Origin: Synechococcales cyanobacterium PMM_0073
GTDB lineage: Bacteria > Cyanobacteriota > Cyanobacteriia > Elainellales > Elainellaceae
Assembly: GCA_949127695.1 (NCBI GenBank)
Contig: CASBQH010000403.1
Location: 1 to 20,230, forward strand
Direction of reading: 5' to 3'
DNA: 20,230 nt
This document shows, piece by piece, positions 13,916-20,230 of the stretch (the first letter of the stretch is position 1; each line of letters starts with the position of its first letter). The notes beneath the pieces are model-generated. The model saw only the letters and a list, made by a program, of their open reading frames with translations, was not told the DNA's origin and did not search any database. Made by a program: the position numbers and the translations under genes.

Positions 13916-14534
13916 TGCCCTGACTAGCGCTGCCCCAGTCGATATCTATACTTACTTTATTGTGGCGCTGCTGCCGCTCTCTGCCTGTATGCTGATCTTC
14001 CAGGTCAACCCGTATCACGCCTTGGTGCTGCGGGGCATCCTCGGTGCAATTGCGGCTTTGGTCTATGCGGTCTTGGGCGCAGCTGATGTAGCCTTAACCG
14101 AAGCGCTGATGGGCACCATGCTGGCGATTACGCTCTATGCGGTGGCGGTGCGTTCGTCGCTGGTGCTGCGGCTGGGCGTGATCAATCAGCTGGCAGATCG
14201 GCCAGGAGATCAGCCGCTGGAGCCGCTACTCGCCGAACTGCGAACCATCTTTGGTCGGCGTCATCACCTGCGCCTGGAGCTAGTGCCCTATCCTGATCGA
14301 GCCGCACTGCATCAGGGGCTAATGGCTAAAGAGGTTCACGTTACCTGTGTCGTTCCGTCATTAGAACTGGCTCAAGACAGCAGCGCTTCGCCTGCTTCTC
14401 TGCCGGTTTCCGCTCAGATTACCTATCAGACGACTACTCGCCTTAAGTATCTCTATGAGATTATGCAGGCTGAACTCTCTACTGCTAAAACGCAGCTCAG
14501 CTATCTAGATATAGCCAAGGAAGTGCAATCATGA
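13908..14534 (+). CDS. DUF4040 (MbhD/MrpA C-terminal-like) antiporter subunit
   Basis: 208 residues from the ATG that overlaps the mrpG stop by eight bases; an in-frame upstream start at 13887 is less likely. Residues about 8-85 form three helices with GAADVALTEALMGTMLAI, the hallmark of DUF4040, the region that in classical MrpA lies after the NuoL-like part and in MBH hydrogenases is subunit MbhD. The remaining 120 residues are soluble and unlike classical MrpA (AELRTIFGRRHHLRLELVPYP... TTTRLKYLYEIMQAELSTAKTQL). They look like a cyanobacterial extension. Small proteins of this kind are named MrpA in some cyanobacteria, so I leave the symbol open. It overlaps mrpB by four bases. Confidence 0.82.
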   Translation: MTDALTSAAPVDIYTYFIVALLPLSACMLIFQVNPYHALVLRGILGAIAALVYAVLGAADVALTEALMGTMLAITLYAVAVRSSLVLRLGVINQLADRPGDQPLEPLLAELRTIFGRRHHLRLELVPYPDRAALHQGLMAKEVHVTCVVPSLELAQDSSASPASLPVSAQITYQTTTRLKYLYEIMQAELSTAKTQLSYLDIAKEVQS

Positions 14535-15193
14535 AATGGCTCTATGTGATGGCTGGAATTGCGCTATTTGTTAAAATGCTGATCATCCCAAATCCCATTC
14601 CTGATCTGCTTCAGAGTTCTATCGTGGATCTGGTGGTACAAGACAGCGGCGTGCCCAATGCAGTTTCGGGGATCATTTTCCGCAATCGGCTCTATGACAC
14701 AATTTTAGAAGTGGTGGTGTTTACAATTGCCATTTCCGGCTGTAGTTACCTGCTAGCAAACGAACAGCCTGCGCCCACTGTGCATCAATTTACCGATCAG
14801 CCTTCAATTGTGCTGGCGCGGCTGGGCGCGACCATTGCGGCCTTGGTGGCCTGCGAGCTGGCGATTCGGGGGCATTTGAGTCCCGGCGGCGGCTTTGCGG
14901 CTGGAGTGGCAGGTGGCACGGCAATTGGCCTCGTGGCCATCACTTCGCCTGCCGACTGGATGCAGGCAGTCTATCAGCGCTGGAGAGCGGCGGTTTGGGA
15001 GAAAGTTTCGGTGCTGCTGTTTATTCTGCTGTCGGTCATGACGCTAGTGGGTCTAGAATTGCCGCATGGTGGGCTGGGGACGCTGTTTAGCGGCGGCATG
15101 ATTCCGCTGCTGAATATTTTGGTGGCGCTCAAAGTAGCGCTGGGCTCTTGGGCAGTGATTCTACTGTTTATCCGCTATCGAGGGCTGCTGTAG
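14531..15193 (+). CDS. mrpB: Mrp-type antiporter subunit B, with an N-terminal MbhE-like region
   Basis: 220 residues. Residues 1-90 contain NAVSGIIFRNRLYDTILEVVVFTIAI, matching MbhE/the last part of classical MrpA. The second part begins near residue 95 and carries the MnhB signature RGHLSPGGGFAAGVAGG, followed by three helices ending LGSWAVILLFIRYRG. So one gene combines what are two domains in other systems. It is the last gene of the operon. A nine-base repeat (GTAGGCTGC, twice) straddles its stop codon. Confidence 0.88.
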   Translation: MKWLYVMAGIALFVKMLIIPNPIPDLLQSSIVDLVVQDSGVPNAVSGIIFRNRLYDTILEVVVFTIAISGCSYLLANEQPAPTVHQFTDQPSIVLARLGATIAALVACELAIRGHLSPGGGFAAGVAGGTAIGLVAITSPADWMQAVYQRWRAAVWEKVSVLLFILLSVMTLVGLELPHGGLGTLFSGGMIPLLNILVALKVALGSWAVILLFIRYRGLL

Positions 15194-15537
15194 GCTGCTC
15201 GTAGGCTGCCCATAGCAAGCCTGTCGGTGAGTTAACTGGGATTCTGCTGAGGATTCTGCTATGCTGAAATGCAGCCGCTCTCAGCTTTGTCTGTGACTCT
15301 GGCCTGACTTTGACCTGACTCTAGCCTGACTCCAGACAGACTGCCTTTGGATCTTTCACGCTAAGGATATCTCTCAGAGGATCTCGCTAGCGTTGATTGA
15401 ATGCCAGCCTTTGCTGTAAATATTCTTTTCTAGAATTTGAACAATCGTTCTGGCAAAAGGCAATAAATGTCACGGTTAGATAGGCTGGACTTTGGCATGA
15501 GGCGGCTCTCATCACCCCAACTAGGCTGTCAACTATC
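15194..15537. other. Intergenic region with short repeats
   Basis: No gene seen. It holds a repeat of GGATTCTGCT (two copies, about 15238-15261), three copies of a CCTGACT-centred 11-base unit at 15302-15334, and a possible promoter for the desaturase gene (TTGATT 15393-15398, 18 bases, TAAATA 15417-15422). No clear terminator for the mrp operon was found. Confidence 0.5.
15302..15334. repeat. Three degenerate copies of a CCTGACT repeat
   Basis: GCCTGACTTTG, ACCTGACTCTA and GCCTGACTCCA lie head to tail. The period is 11 bases, close to one helical turn. Confidence 0.6.
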
Positions 15538-16635
15538 ATGTCTACTCTTCAACAGGAGCGCTGGATTACGCAGGCAGACTATGCCAAACGACTGCGCTCC
15601 TTGCTCCCTGCATCTGCTTTTTTGCCCAGCCCGCATAAGCTCTGGATTTTACTGTTAAATTTAGCAATCATTGGGCTGGGTTGGGGCATTGCCGATCATT
15701 TGCCGCAGTGGCGCTGGTATTTGCTCTGGCTCTATTTACCCTTGACTTTGGGGATGGGCAACAGTGTGATCGTGCTGCTGTTCGCCACACATGATCTGCT
15801 GCACAGCAAGGTGATCAAAACTCCGCTGCTCAGAAAAGCGATCAGCCTGTTGGGCTTGACGCTGCTTTGGACGCCGCCCACCTTCTGGAAGGCGGTGCAT
15901 AATCGCGAGCATCATGCCAAAACAAATTCGCAGCATGATCCGGATCGCAACTATCTGGCTGAGCAGCCTGCTAGCTGGGGAAAATGGATTCAAAATCTGT
16001 TTGTGCCCTCAGCCGAAGTGCATCCATTCTGGCTGGTGATTGGGATTGGGTTTGCCTGGGGCGTTCATACCTTTCGCAATTTATCTGCGGTGCTGCTGTT
16101 TAATCATGCTCAAACGACCTATGCAGCCGCTCCGATTCAGGTGAGCGCCAAAGAGCGTCGGGCAATTGCCGGTGAATTTTTAATCATCTTAACCATTCAC
16201 CTTGGCATTCTCAGCTATTTAGGGCTGCATCCGATTAAACTGCTGCTCAGCTATTTCCTGCCGATTTGGCTAGGTTACAGCGGCGTCATGTTCTATGTCT
16301 ATACCAATCATATGCTTTGTCGGATGACTGAGGTAAACGATCCGCTGATCAACAGTGTCTCCATCCGCGTCCCCCAGCTGCTGGATCTACTGCATTTCAA
16401 TTTCTCCTATCATACTGAGCACCATCTTTTTCCAGGACTCAACTCTGACTATTATCCAGAACTCCAGGTTCTGCTCAAGACTGAGTACCCCGATCGATTC
16501 AATTTGCTGCCTGCCAAAACAGCTTGGCAAATGCTGCTACAAACGCCGCGACATTACCAAACAGTCAACAGCTTTACCGATTGGACCGGCTCGAAGTCTG
16601 TTGTCTGTCCCCTGTCTAGCTCTGAGCCGCTCTAG
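15538..16635 (+). CDS. Fatty-acid-desaturase-family membrane enzyme
   Basis: 365 residues. The three histidine boxes of the membrane di-iron family are intact: HDLLH (His 85-89), HNREHH (121-126) and HTEHH (292-296, in NFSYHTEHHLFPG). Hydrophobic helices surround them (about 35-55, 60-80, 165-190, 215-235, 240-265). The first box has three residues between the histidines, as in acyl-lipid desaturases and some carotenoid oxygenases. HTEHHLFPG is common to acyl-lipid desaturases. The substrate cannot be fixed: it may introduce a double bond into a membrane lipid acyl chain or modify another lipid. It is a single gene; no Shine-Dalgarno sequence is visible before the ATG. No cytochrome b5 domain is fused. 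Confidence 0.85.
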   Translation: MSTLQQERWITQADYAKRLRSLLPASAFLPSPHKLWILLLNLAIIGLGWGIADHLPQWRWYLLWLYLPLTLGMGNSVIVLLFATHDLLHSKVIKTPLLRKAISLLGLTLLWTPPTFWKAVHNREHHAKTNSQHDPDRNYLAEQPASWGKWIQNLFVPSAEVHPFWLVIGIGFAWGVHTFRNLSAVLLFNHAQTTYAAAPIQVSAKERRAIAGEFLIILTIHLGILSYLGLHPIKLLLSYFLPIWLGYSGVMFYVYTNHMLCRMTEVNDPLINSVSIRVPQLLDLLHFNFSYHTEHHLFPGLNSDYYPELQVLLKTEYPDRFNLLPAKTAWQMLLQTPRHYQTVNSFTDWTGSKSVVCPLSSSEPL

Positions 16636-16748
16636 CCTAAGCTGACTCAACCCTCAGATAGATCTGCGAGTCCTCCCTTTGTGGTAATTTTGCCATACAG
16701 ACTGCAATCTTCTGTCTCTGCAAACCGTTGATGTAAACCGCTAAACCC

Positions 16749-19028
16749 ATGAACACCGACAGCCAGCACCACAGCCAGCCAACGCCGCCATATGACGAGA
16801 CCAATGCTGAGATGCCAGAAATAGGCGGTGGGCTGCCGGTGATTCAATATTGGGCTGGGCATACGCTCTCCCCAGAAGGCTACAAGCTCTGGAAAACCCT
16901 GTTTCACAAAAGCGCCTGCCTGTCCTGCTCTTGGGGAACTGGCGGACAGAAAGGCGGCTTTACCAACGAAACAGGCGAAAAGCTCCAGCGCTGCATGAAA
17001 AGCGTAGAGGCGATTTCGGCAGAAATTAAGCCCGCTGTGCCAAAGCAGCTGTTTGCCCAGCGTAGCATTCAGCAATTGCAGCAGCTCAGCTCAATGGAAT
17101 GTGATCGACTCGGACGCCTGAGTTTTCCGATGATTCTGCGGGCGGGGCAGTCTCACTATGAGCGAATCGACTGGGAAGAAATCTACTCAATTGCTGAGGC
17201 TGCTTTCCGCCAGCCGCCGGAGCGCGTAGCTTCCTATAGCTCTGGTCGCGCCTCCAATGAAGCCGCCTATGTGCTACAGCTGCTGCTCCGCACGCTAGGC
17301 TCAAATAACCTAGCCGACTGTTCTGATCTTTGCCATGCCCCCTCTACTGCTGCACTCAAACAGATGTTTGGGACGCGCACTTCAGTAGTCAGCCTGGAAA
17401 ACCTGAAGCAGGCTGACTGTATTGTTCTCGCCGGCGGCAACCCGGCCTATAATCAGCCGCGCCTGATGAACGAGCTGATTCAGCTGCGGGAGCAGGGCGC
17501 TAAAATTATTGTAATTAATCCAATTATGGAAATTGGCCTAGTGAAATTTGGTTCACCGGCTTTTCCACTCAAGTCTCTATTCACCGGTTCAGAAATTTCC
17601 TCGCTCTATCTTCAGCCGATTCCCGGCAGCGACACGGCTCTATTCGTCGGCATTCAAAAAGCGCTGCTTCAGCAAAACTTAATTAAACTCGACTATTTAC
17701 AGGCGCATACCGAAAATTGGCAGGCTGTGCTGGAGCAGGCTGGCAGCACCGACTGGGAAACCATCACCTCCACCTGCGGCGTCTCGCAGGCCGAGCTTGA
17801 AGCCGCTGCTCAAATCATCGGCCAGTCTGAGCGCGTGGTGTTTGGCTGGGGCATGGGCATCACGCAGCAGCAGAACAGCGTCGATAACGTCTTTGCAATT
17901 TGCAACACGGCGCTGCTCACTGGCAATGTGGGCAAGCAGGGAGCAGGCGTGATGCCGATTCGGGGTCACTCCAACGTTCAGGGGTTTGGCTCAATGGGCG
18001 TGACTGTCGAGCTGAAGCAAGAGATCCAGCAGGCGCTAGAGCAGCTCTTAGGCCGCCCGCTCAGTCCAATTAAGGGCTATCACACTCGCCATTTAATTGA
18101 GGCCGCAGAGGCGGGTAAGGTGGATACGCTGCTTTGCCTGGGCGGCAACCTCTATGCGGCCAACCCTGATCTGGCTCAGTCCAAGCGAGCGCTCAGTCAA
18201 ATTGACACAATCATCTATCTGGCTACTAAGCCTAACCTCGGCCATTTTCACGGACTGGCGCGACAGAACACAATTGTGATTCCGGTGCTGAATCGATTTG
18301 AGCAACCTTATAAGGTCACGACTGAATCGGGCAACAATTTTGTCAGACTAAGCGACGCGGGCGAGACGCATTTAAAACAGGCTGATCTAATTGCTGAAGT
18401 TGAATTTCTCACCGAGCTAGCGGCGCGGCTGCACGGCACCTATCCCGTCAACTGGCGAGAGCTCCAGAACCCTCAATATATTCGCCAGCTGATTGCTCAA
18501 ACAATTCCGGGCTATGAAAAAATAGCGACGATTGATCAAACTCAGGAGGAATTTACAATTGGCGGTCGGATTTTAACTGAGCCAAACTTCTCGACGCCTT
18601 CGGGCAAAGCCAGCATGTTCGAGACGCCGCTGCCGCAGCTAACTCTGCCGCTCCCTGAGAGTTTTGGGGTTGAATCGGCCACAGCAAACGGCCTAGTTCT
18701 GGCCTTAATGACGGCGCGCAGCTATTCTCAGCACAATACGGTCGTTTATAAAAACGGCGATCAATATCGCGGGATGCCGCATCGCAACTGTATTCTACTC
18801 AATCGATTGGACGCCGAAGCAGCAGGCTGGCAAGAGCATCAGCCTGTCACCGTTCAAGGCGATGCTGGCAAGCTAGAGCAGGTCGAGGTGATTTACGGAG
18901 CTGTGCGTCCCGGTGCGGCCTTAATGTTTTATCCAGAGGTCAACGCAATTTTTAAGGCGCGTATAGAGACGCGATCGGGAACTCCTGCCTATAAGCGAGT
19001 TCCGGTTCTAGTTTATGCTGCTGTGTAA
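16749..19028 (+). CDS. FdhF/YdeP-type molybdopterin oxidoreductase
   Basis: 759 residues, close to the usual 760-770 for this group. The N-terminal region has ACLSCSWGTGG (Cys 57 and 60) and Cys 82, matching the CxxC...C pattern of YdeP-type proteins. The family signature SSGRASNEAAYVLQLLLRTLGSNNLADCSDLCH follows at 164-196, with Cys 195 in the position of the usual molybdenum ligand (selenocysteine or cysteine in formate dehydrogenases). Further conserved pieces are IVLAGGNPAYNQPRL, GWGMGITQQQNSVDN, LLTGNVGKQGAGVMPIRGHSNVQG and, in the C-terminal cofactor-binding domain, TARSYSQHNTVVYKNGDQYRGM. The protein binds bis-pterin-guanine-dinucleotide Mo and probably one Fe-S cluster. It is likely cytoplasmic, as no Tat signal is seen. 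The substrate is unknown, and no electron-transfer partner is adjacent. Confidence 0.88.
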   Translation: MNTDSQHHSQPTPPYDETNAEMPEIGGGLPVIQYWAGHTLSPEGYKLWKTLFHKSACLSCSWGTGGQKGGFTNETGEKLQRCMKSVEAISAEIKPAVPKQLFAQRSIQQLQQLSSMECDRLGRLSFPMILRAGQSHYERIDWEEIYSIAEAAFRQPPERVASYSSGRASNEAAYVLQLLLRTLGSNNLADCSDLCHAPSTAALKQMFGTRTSVVSLENLKQADCIVLAGGNPAYNQPRLMNELIQLREQGAKIIVINPIMEIGLVKFGSPAFPLKSLFTGSEISSLYLQPIPGSDTALFVGIQKALLQQNLIKLDYLQAHTENWQAVLEQAGSTDWETITSTCGVSQAELEAAAQIIGQSERVVFGWGMGITQQQNSVDNVFAICNTALLTGNVGKQGAGVMPIRGHSNVQGFGSMGVTVELKQEIQQALEQLLGRPLSPIKGYHTRHLIEAAEAGKVDTLLCLGGNLYAANPDLAQSKRALSQIDTIIYLATKPNLGHFHGLARQNTIVIPVLNRFEQPYKVTTESGNNFVRLSDAGETHLKQADLIAEVEFLTELAARLHGTYPVNWRELQNPQYIRQLIAQTIPGYEKIATIDQTQEEFTIGGRILTEPNFSTPSGKASMFETPLPQLTLPLPESFGVESATANGLVLALMTARSYSQHNTVVYKNGDQYRGMPHRNCILLNRLDAEAAGWQEHQPVTVQGDAGKLEQVEVIYGAVRPGAALMFYPEVNAIFKARIETRSGTPAYKRVPVLVYAAV

Positions 19029-19081
19029 GCTCATGTAGCCTACGGATAAAATTGCTGCATATACTGCTTGTTACAATGCCC

Positions 19082-19129
19082 TTATACTCTGATCTCTCCC
19101 TCCAGATGGAAGAAGAGATTAGAGTATAA
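19082..19129. other. Long near-perfect stem-loop
   Basis: TTATACTCTGATCTCT (19082-19097) pairs with AGAGATTAGAGTATAA (19114-19129), 16 base pairs with a single G-U, around a 16-base loop. It lies between the convergent molybdopterin gene and the minus-strand gene at 19206. Neither strand has a T-run, so it could be a non-canonical bidirectional terminator or a small repeat element. Confidence 0.6.
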
Positions 19130-19205
19130 AATAGAACCTCAACCTTAGAGATTGATTAAGCCAATGAGCAGATAAGCTGATCTACTTGAGTTTTATTGAG
19201 TGCGG

Positions 19206-19622
19206 TTAGTTGAAAGCATCTTTGATGCCATCTACTGCCCGTTCAATGGCGTTCTTGGTATCATCTACAGCTTCTTGAGTCCGGGCTGAATCTTCGTTGG
19301 CGCGCTTTTCAATCAGATTGCGATCGCTTTTGGCTTTGCGCTCCAAGAAGCCGTCGTTCTCTGTGGCTTGATCAACCTTGCTCGCATTGTCGTTAGCGGC
19401 CTGCTTGACTTTATTGGCAGTGTCCTGGATGAACCCTTTAGCGCTATCTGCATCATCACGAGTTTTCTGCTGCACCTGATTACCCAGATCTGCTGCTAGC
19501 AGCTGAGGAGCCGCGAGCGCTGGAGCATTGGCCACAAGTGATACCGTCAGCAGACAGAGGAAAGCAATGCTCAGCCAGCGCTTGATCGAAGAGAGAGCCT
19601 TGTTGAAATAATTCAGTTTCAT
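19206..19622 (-). CDS. Exported charged helical protein, hypothetical
   Basis: 138 residues. A clear signal peptide covers about 1-37 (basic start, hydrophobic run LSIAFLCLLTVSLVANAPALA, cleavage near ALA-AP). The mature part is almost entirely polar and charged: repeated Lys, Glu, Asp, Asn and Ala with no cysteine and few aromatics. Segments such as AKGFIQDTANKVKQAANDNASK and AVDDTKNAIERAVDGIKDAF have amphipathic 11-residue-like periodicity resembling LEA or apolipoprotein-type helices. No enzyme motif is seen. Similar small secreted proteins are common in cyanobacteria and of unknown function. A good candidate promoter lies 33-60 bases upstream. It is followed by the stem-loop at 19082-19129. 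Confidence 0.75.
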   Translation of the reverse strand: MKLNYFNKALSSIKRWLSIAFLCLLTVSLVANAPALAAPQLLAADLGNQVQQKTRDDADSAKGFIQDTANKVKQAANDNASKVDQATENDGFLERKAKSDRNLIEKRANEDSARTQEAVDDTKNAIERAVDGIKDAFN

Positions 19623-19654
19623 TAGATACAGATTTTGTGAGTTTTAGCATTCTC

Positions 19655-19682
19655 TTTATATCTGATCCGCCTGTAGTCTAAA
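19655..19682 (-). promoter_or_regulatory. Possible promoter of the exported helical protein gene
   Basis: On the minus strand, TTTAGA (19682-19677) and TATAAA (19660-19655) are 16 bases apart, 33 bases before the ATG. Confidence 0.4.
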
Positions 19683-19745
19683 TCTTTCTGAAGGTAGAGT
19701 TTGCCAAGGCAGACTGAACTGTAACTAATTTTGAATAAGCAGTTA

Positions 19746-20230
19746 CTATCTTGTGTTTGCAGATCGATTCAGAAACTTCAAAGACTCAAACCAAAGTAAG
19801 CTAACGACTCCACCCGCTAAACAGACCGCGAGATCGATCGGATCTAGAAACGAGAAGCTAAACAATTGACGTAAAAAAGGAACATAAAGTACGAGGACTA
19901 GAAAAATGAGTGCGCCCCCAATCACCCACCACAGGGCTGCATTGGGAGATTTGAGTACTTTGATGCTGAGGCGCGATGAGGAACGTTCGCTTAAAATTAA
20001 GCCTAAATTTGCTAACATTAGTGTAGTAAACGCCAGCGACCGAGCCTCGAATTCATTTTGTTCGCGATAGACCGAAATCCCAAAGATCACCAGCACGATT
20101 GCCAAACTCCCCAATCCTTGCAAAAGTGCCAGACGAATCGTTTTTCGACCAAACAGCGGCTCCTTAGGGTTACGAGGCGGACGTTTCATCACGTTCGATT
20201 CAGCAGGTTCGGCTTCCAAAACGATTGAGC
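19746..20230 (-). CDS. C-terminal end of a P-type cation-transporting ATPase (partial)
   Basis: The frame continues to the window edge, so the start is outside and about 160 residues are seen. The sequence EAEPAESNVMKRPPRNPKEPLF is the conserved segment that follows the phosphorylation domain in P2-type (Ca2+/Na+/K+-like) ATPases. Four hydrophobic segments of the C-terminal membrane domain follow: LALLQGLGSLAIVLVIFGI, SLAFTTLMLANLGLIL, ALWWVIGGALIFLVLVLYV and LAVCLAGGVVSLLWFESLKF. This is the Cation_ATPase_C domain. Which cation it moves cannot be told because the M4-M6 ligand residues are outside the window. The actual residue at 20219 is Leu (TTG), not a start. Confidence 0.88.
   Translation of the reverse strand, partial: SIVLEAEPAESNVMKRPPRNPKEPLFGRKTIRLALLQGLGSLAIVLVIFGISVYREQNEFEARSLAFTTLMLANLGLILSERSSSRLSIKVLKSPNAALWWVIGGALIFLVLVLYVPFLRQLFSFSFLDPIDLAVCLAGGVVSLLWFESLKFLNRSANTR

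Noticed and set aside
15467..15658. 63-codon plus-strand frame before the desaturase
   Set aside because: Overlaps the desaturase start in another frame and shows no protein-like features.
16647..17075. Minus-strand open frame of 142 codons
   Set aside because: Lies almost wholly antisense to the well-supported molybdopterin oxidoreductase; low-complexity product without recognisable motifs.

Overview
The window most likely comes from a cyanobacterial chromosome. Several encoded families are typical of cyanobacteria: an AAA-like/kinase-like/TPR fusion, a B12-binding-type radical SAM protein with a HpnP-like N-terminus, and an mrp cluster in the order C-D-E-F-G-(DUF4040)-B. I cannot name a genus. 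The cyanobacterial octamer GCGATCGC occurs only twice (4232 and 19320). No rRNA, tRNA, CRISPR array, transposase or phage gene was recognised.

Layout. 1-3285: the 3' part of a large signalling-type protein (AAA-like ATPase with a duplicated C-terminal region, degenerate kinase-like domain, one membrane helix, TPR-like tail). 3286-3746: no intact gene; an 11-bp tandem repeat and a possible decayed minus-strand frame. 3747-4763: a DoxX-like membrane protein converging on an exported L,D-transpeptidase. 4944-6492: an atypical malate/lactate dehydrogenase overlapping an ACT-domain gene. 6594-8177: a radical SAM protein preceded by a perfect 11-3-11 palindrome and followed by a terminator. 8432-8589: a frameshifted remnant of a short-chain dehydrogenase. 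8623-10957: a DUF2231 membrane protein, an anchored trypsin-like protease and a TPR protein. 11226-15193: an Mrp-type cation/proton antiporter operon, almost entirely joined by 4-8 bp overlaps; its mrpG has an in-frame TAG where a Trp is expected. 15538-16635: a fatty-acid-desaturase-family membrane enzyme. 16749-19028: an FdhF/YdeP-type molybdopterin oxidoreductase. 19206-20230, minus strand: a small exported charged helical protein and the C-terminal end of a P-type cation ATPase.

How the genes work together. The clearest functional unit is the mrp operon, expected to exchange Na+ (or another monovalent cation) for H+ at the membrane. The dehydrogenase and ACT gene form a translationally coupled pair that suggests a regulated or ligand-sensing redox enzyme. 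The rest are mostly single genes concerned with the envelope, membrane lipids or redox.

The points most worth a second look are the amber codon in mrpG, the short-chain dehydrogenase remnant, the palindrome just upstream of the radical SAM start, the unusual active-site loop and cofactor site of the dehydrogenase, and a recurrent pattern of 10-15 bp tandem duplications at gene ends, leaders and inside coding regions.
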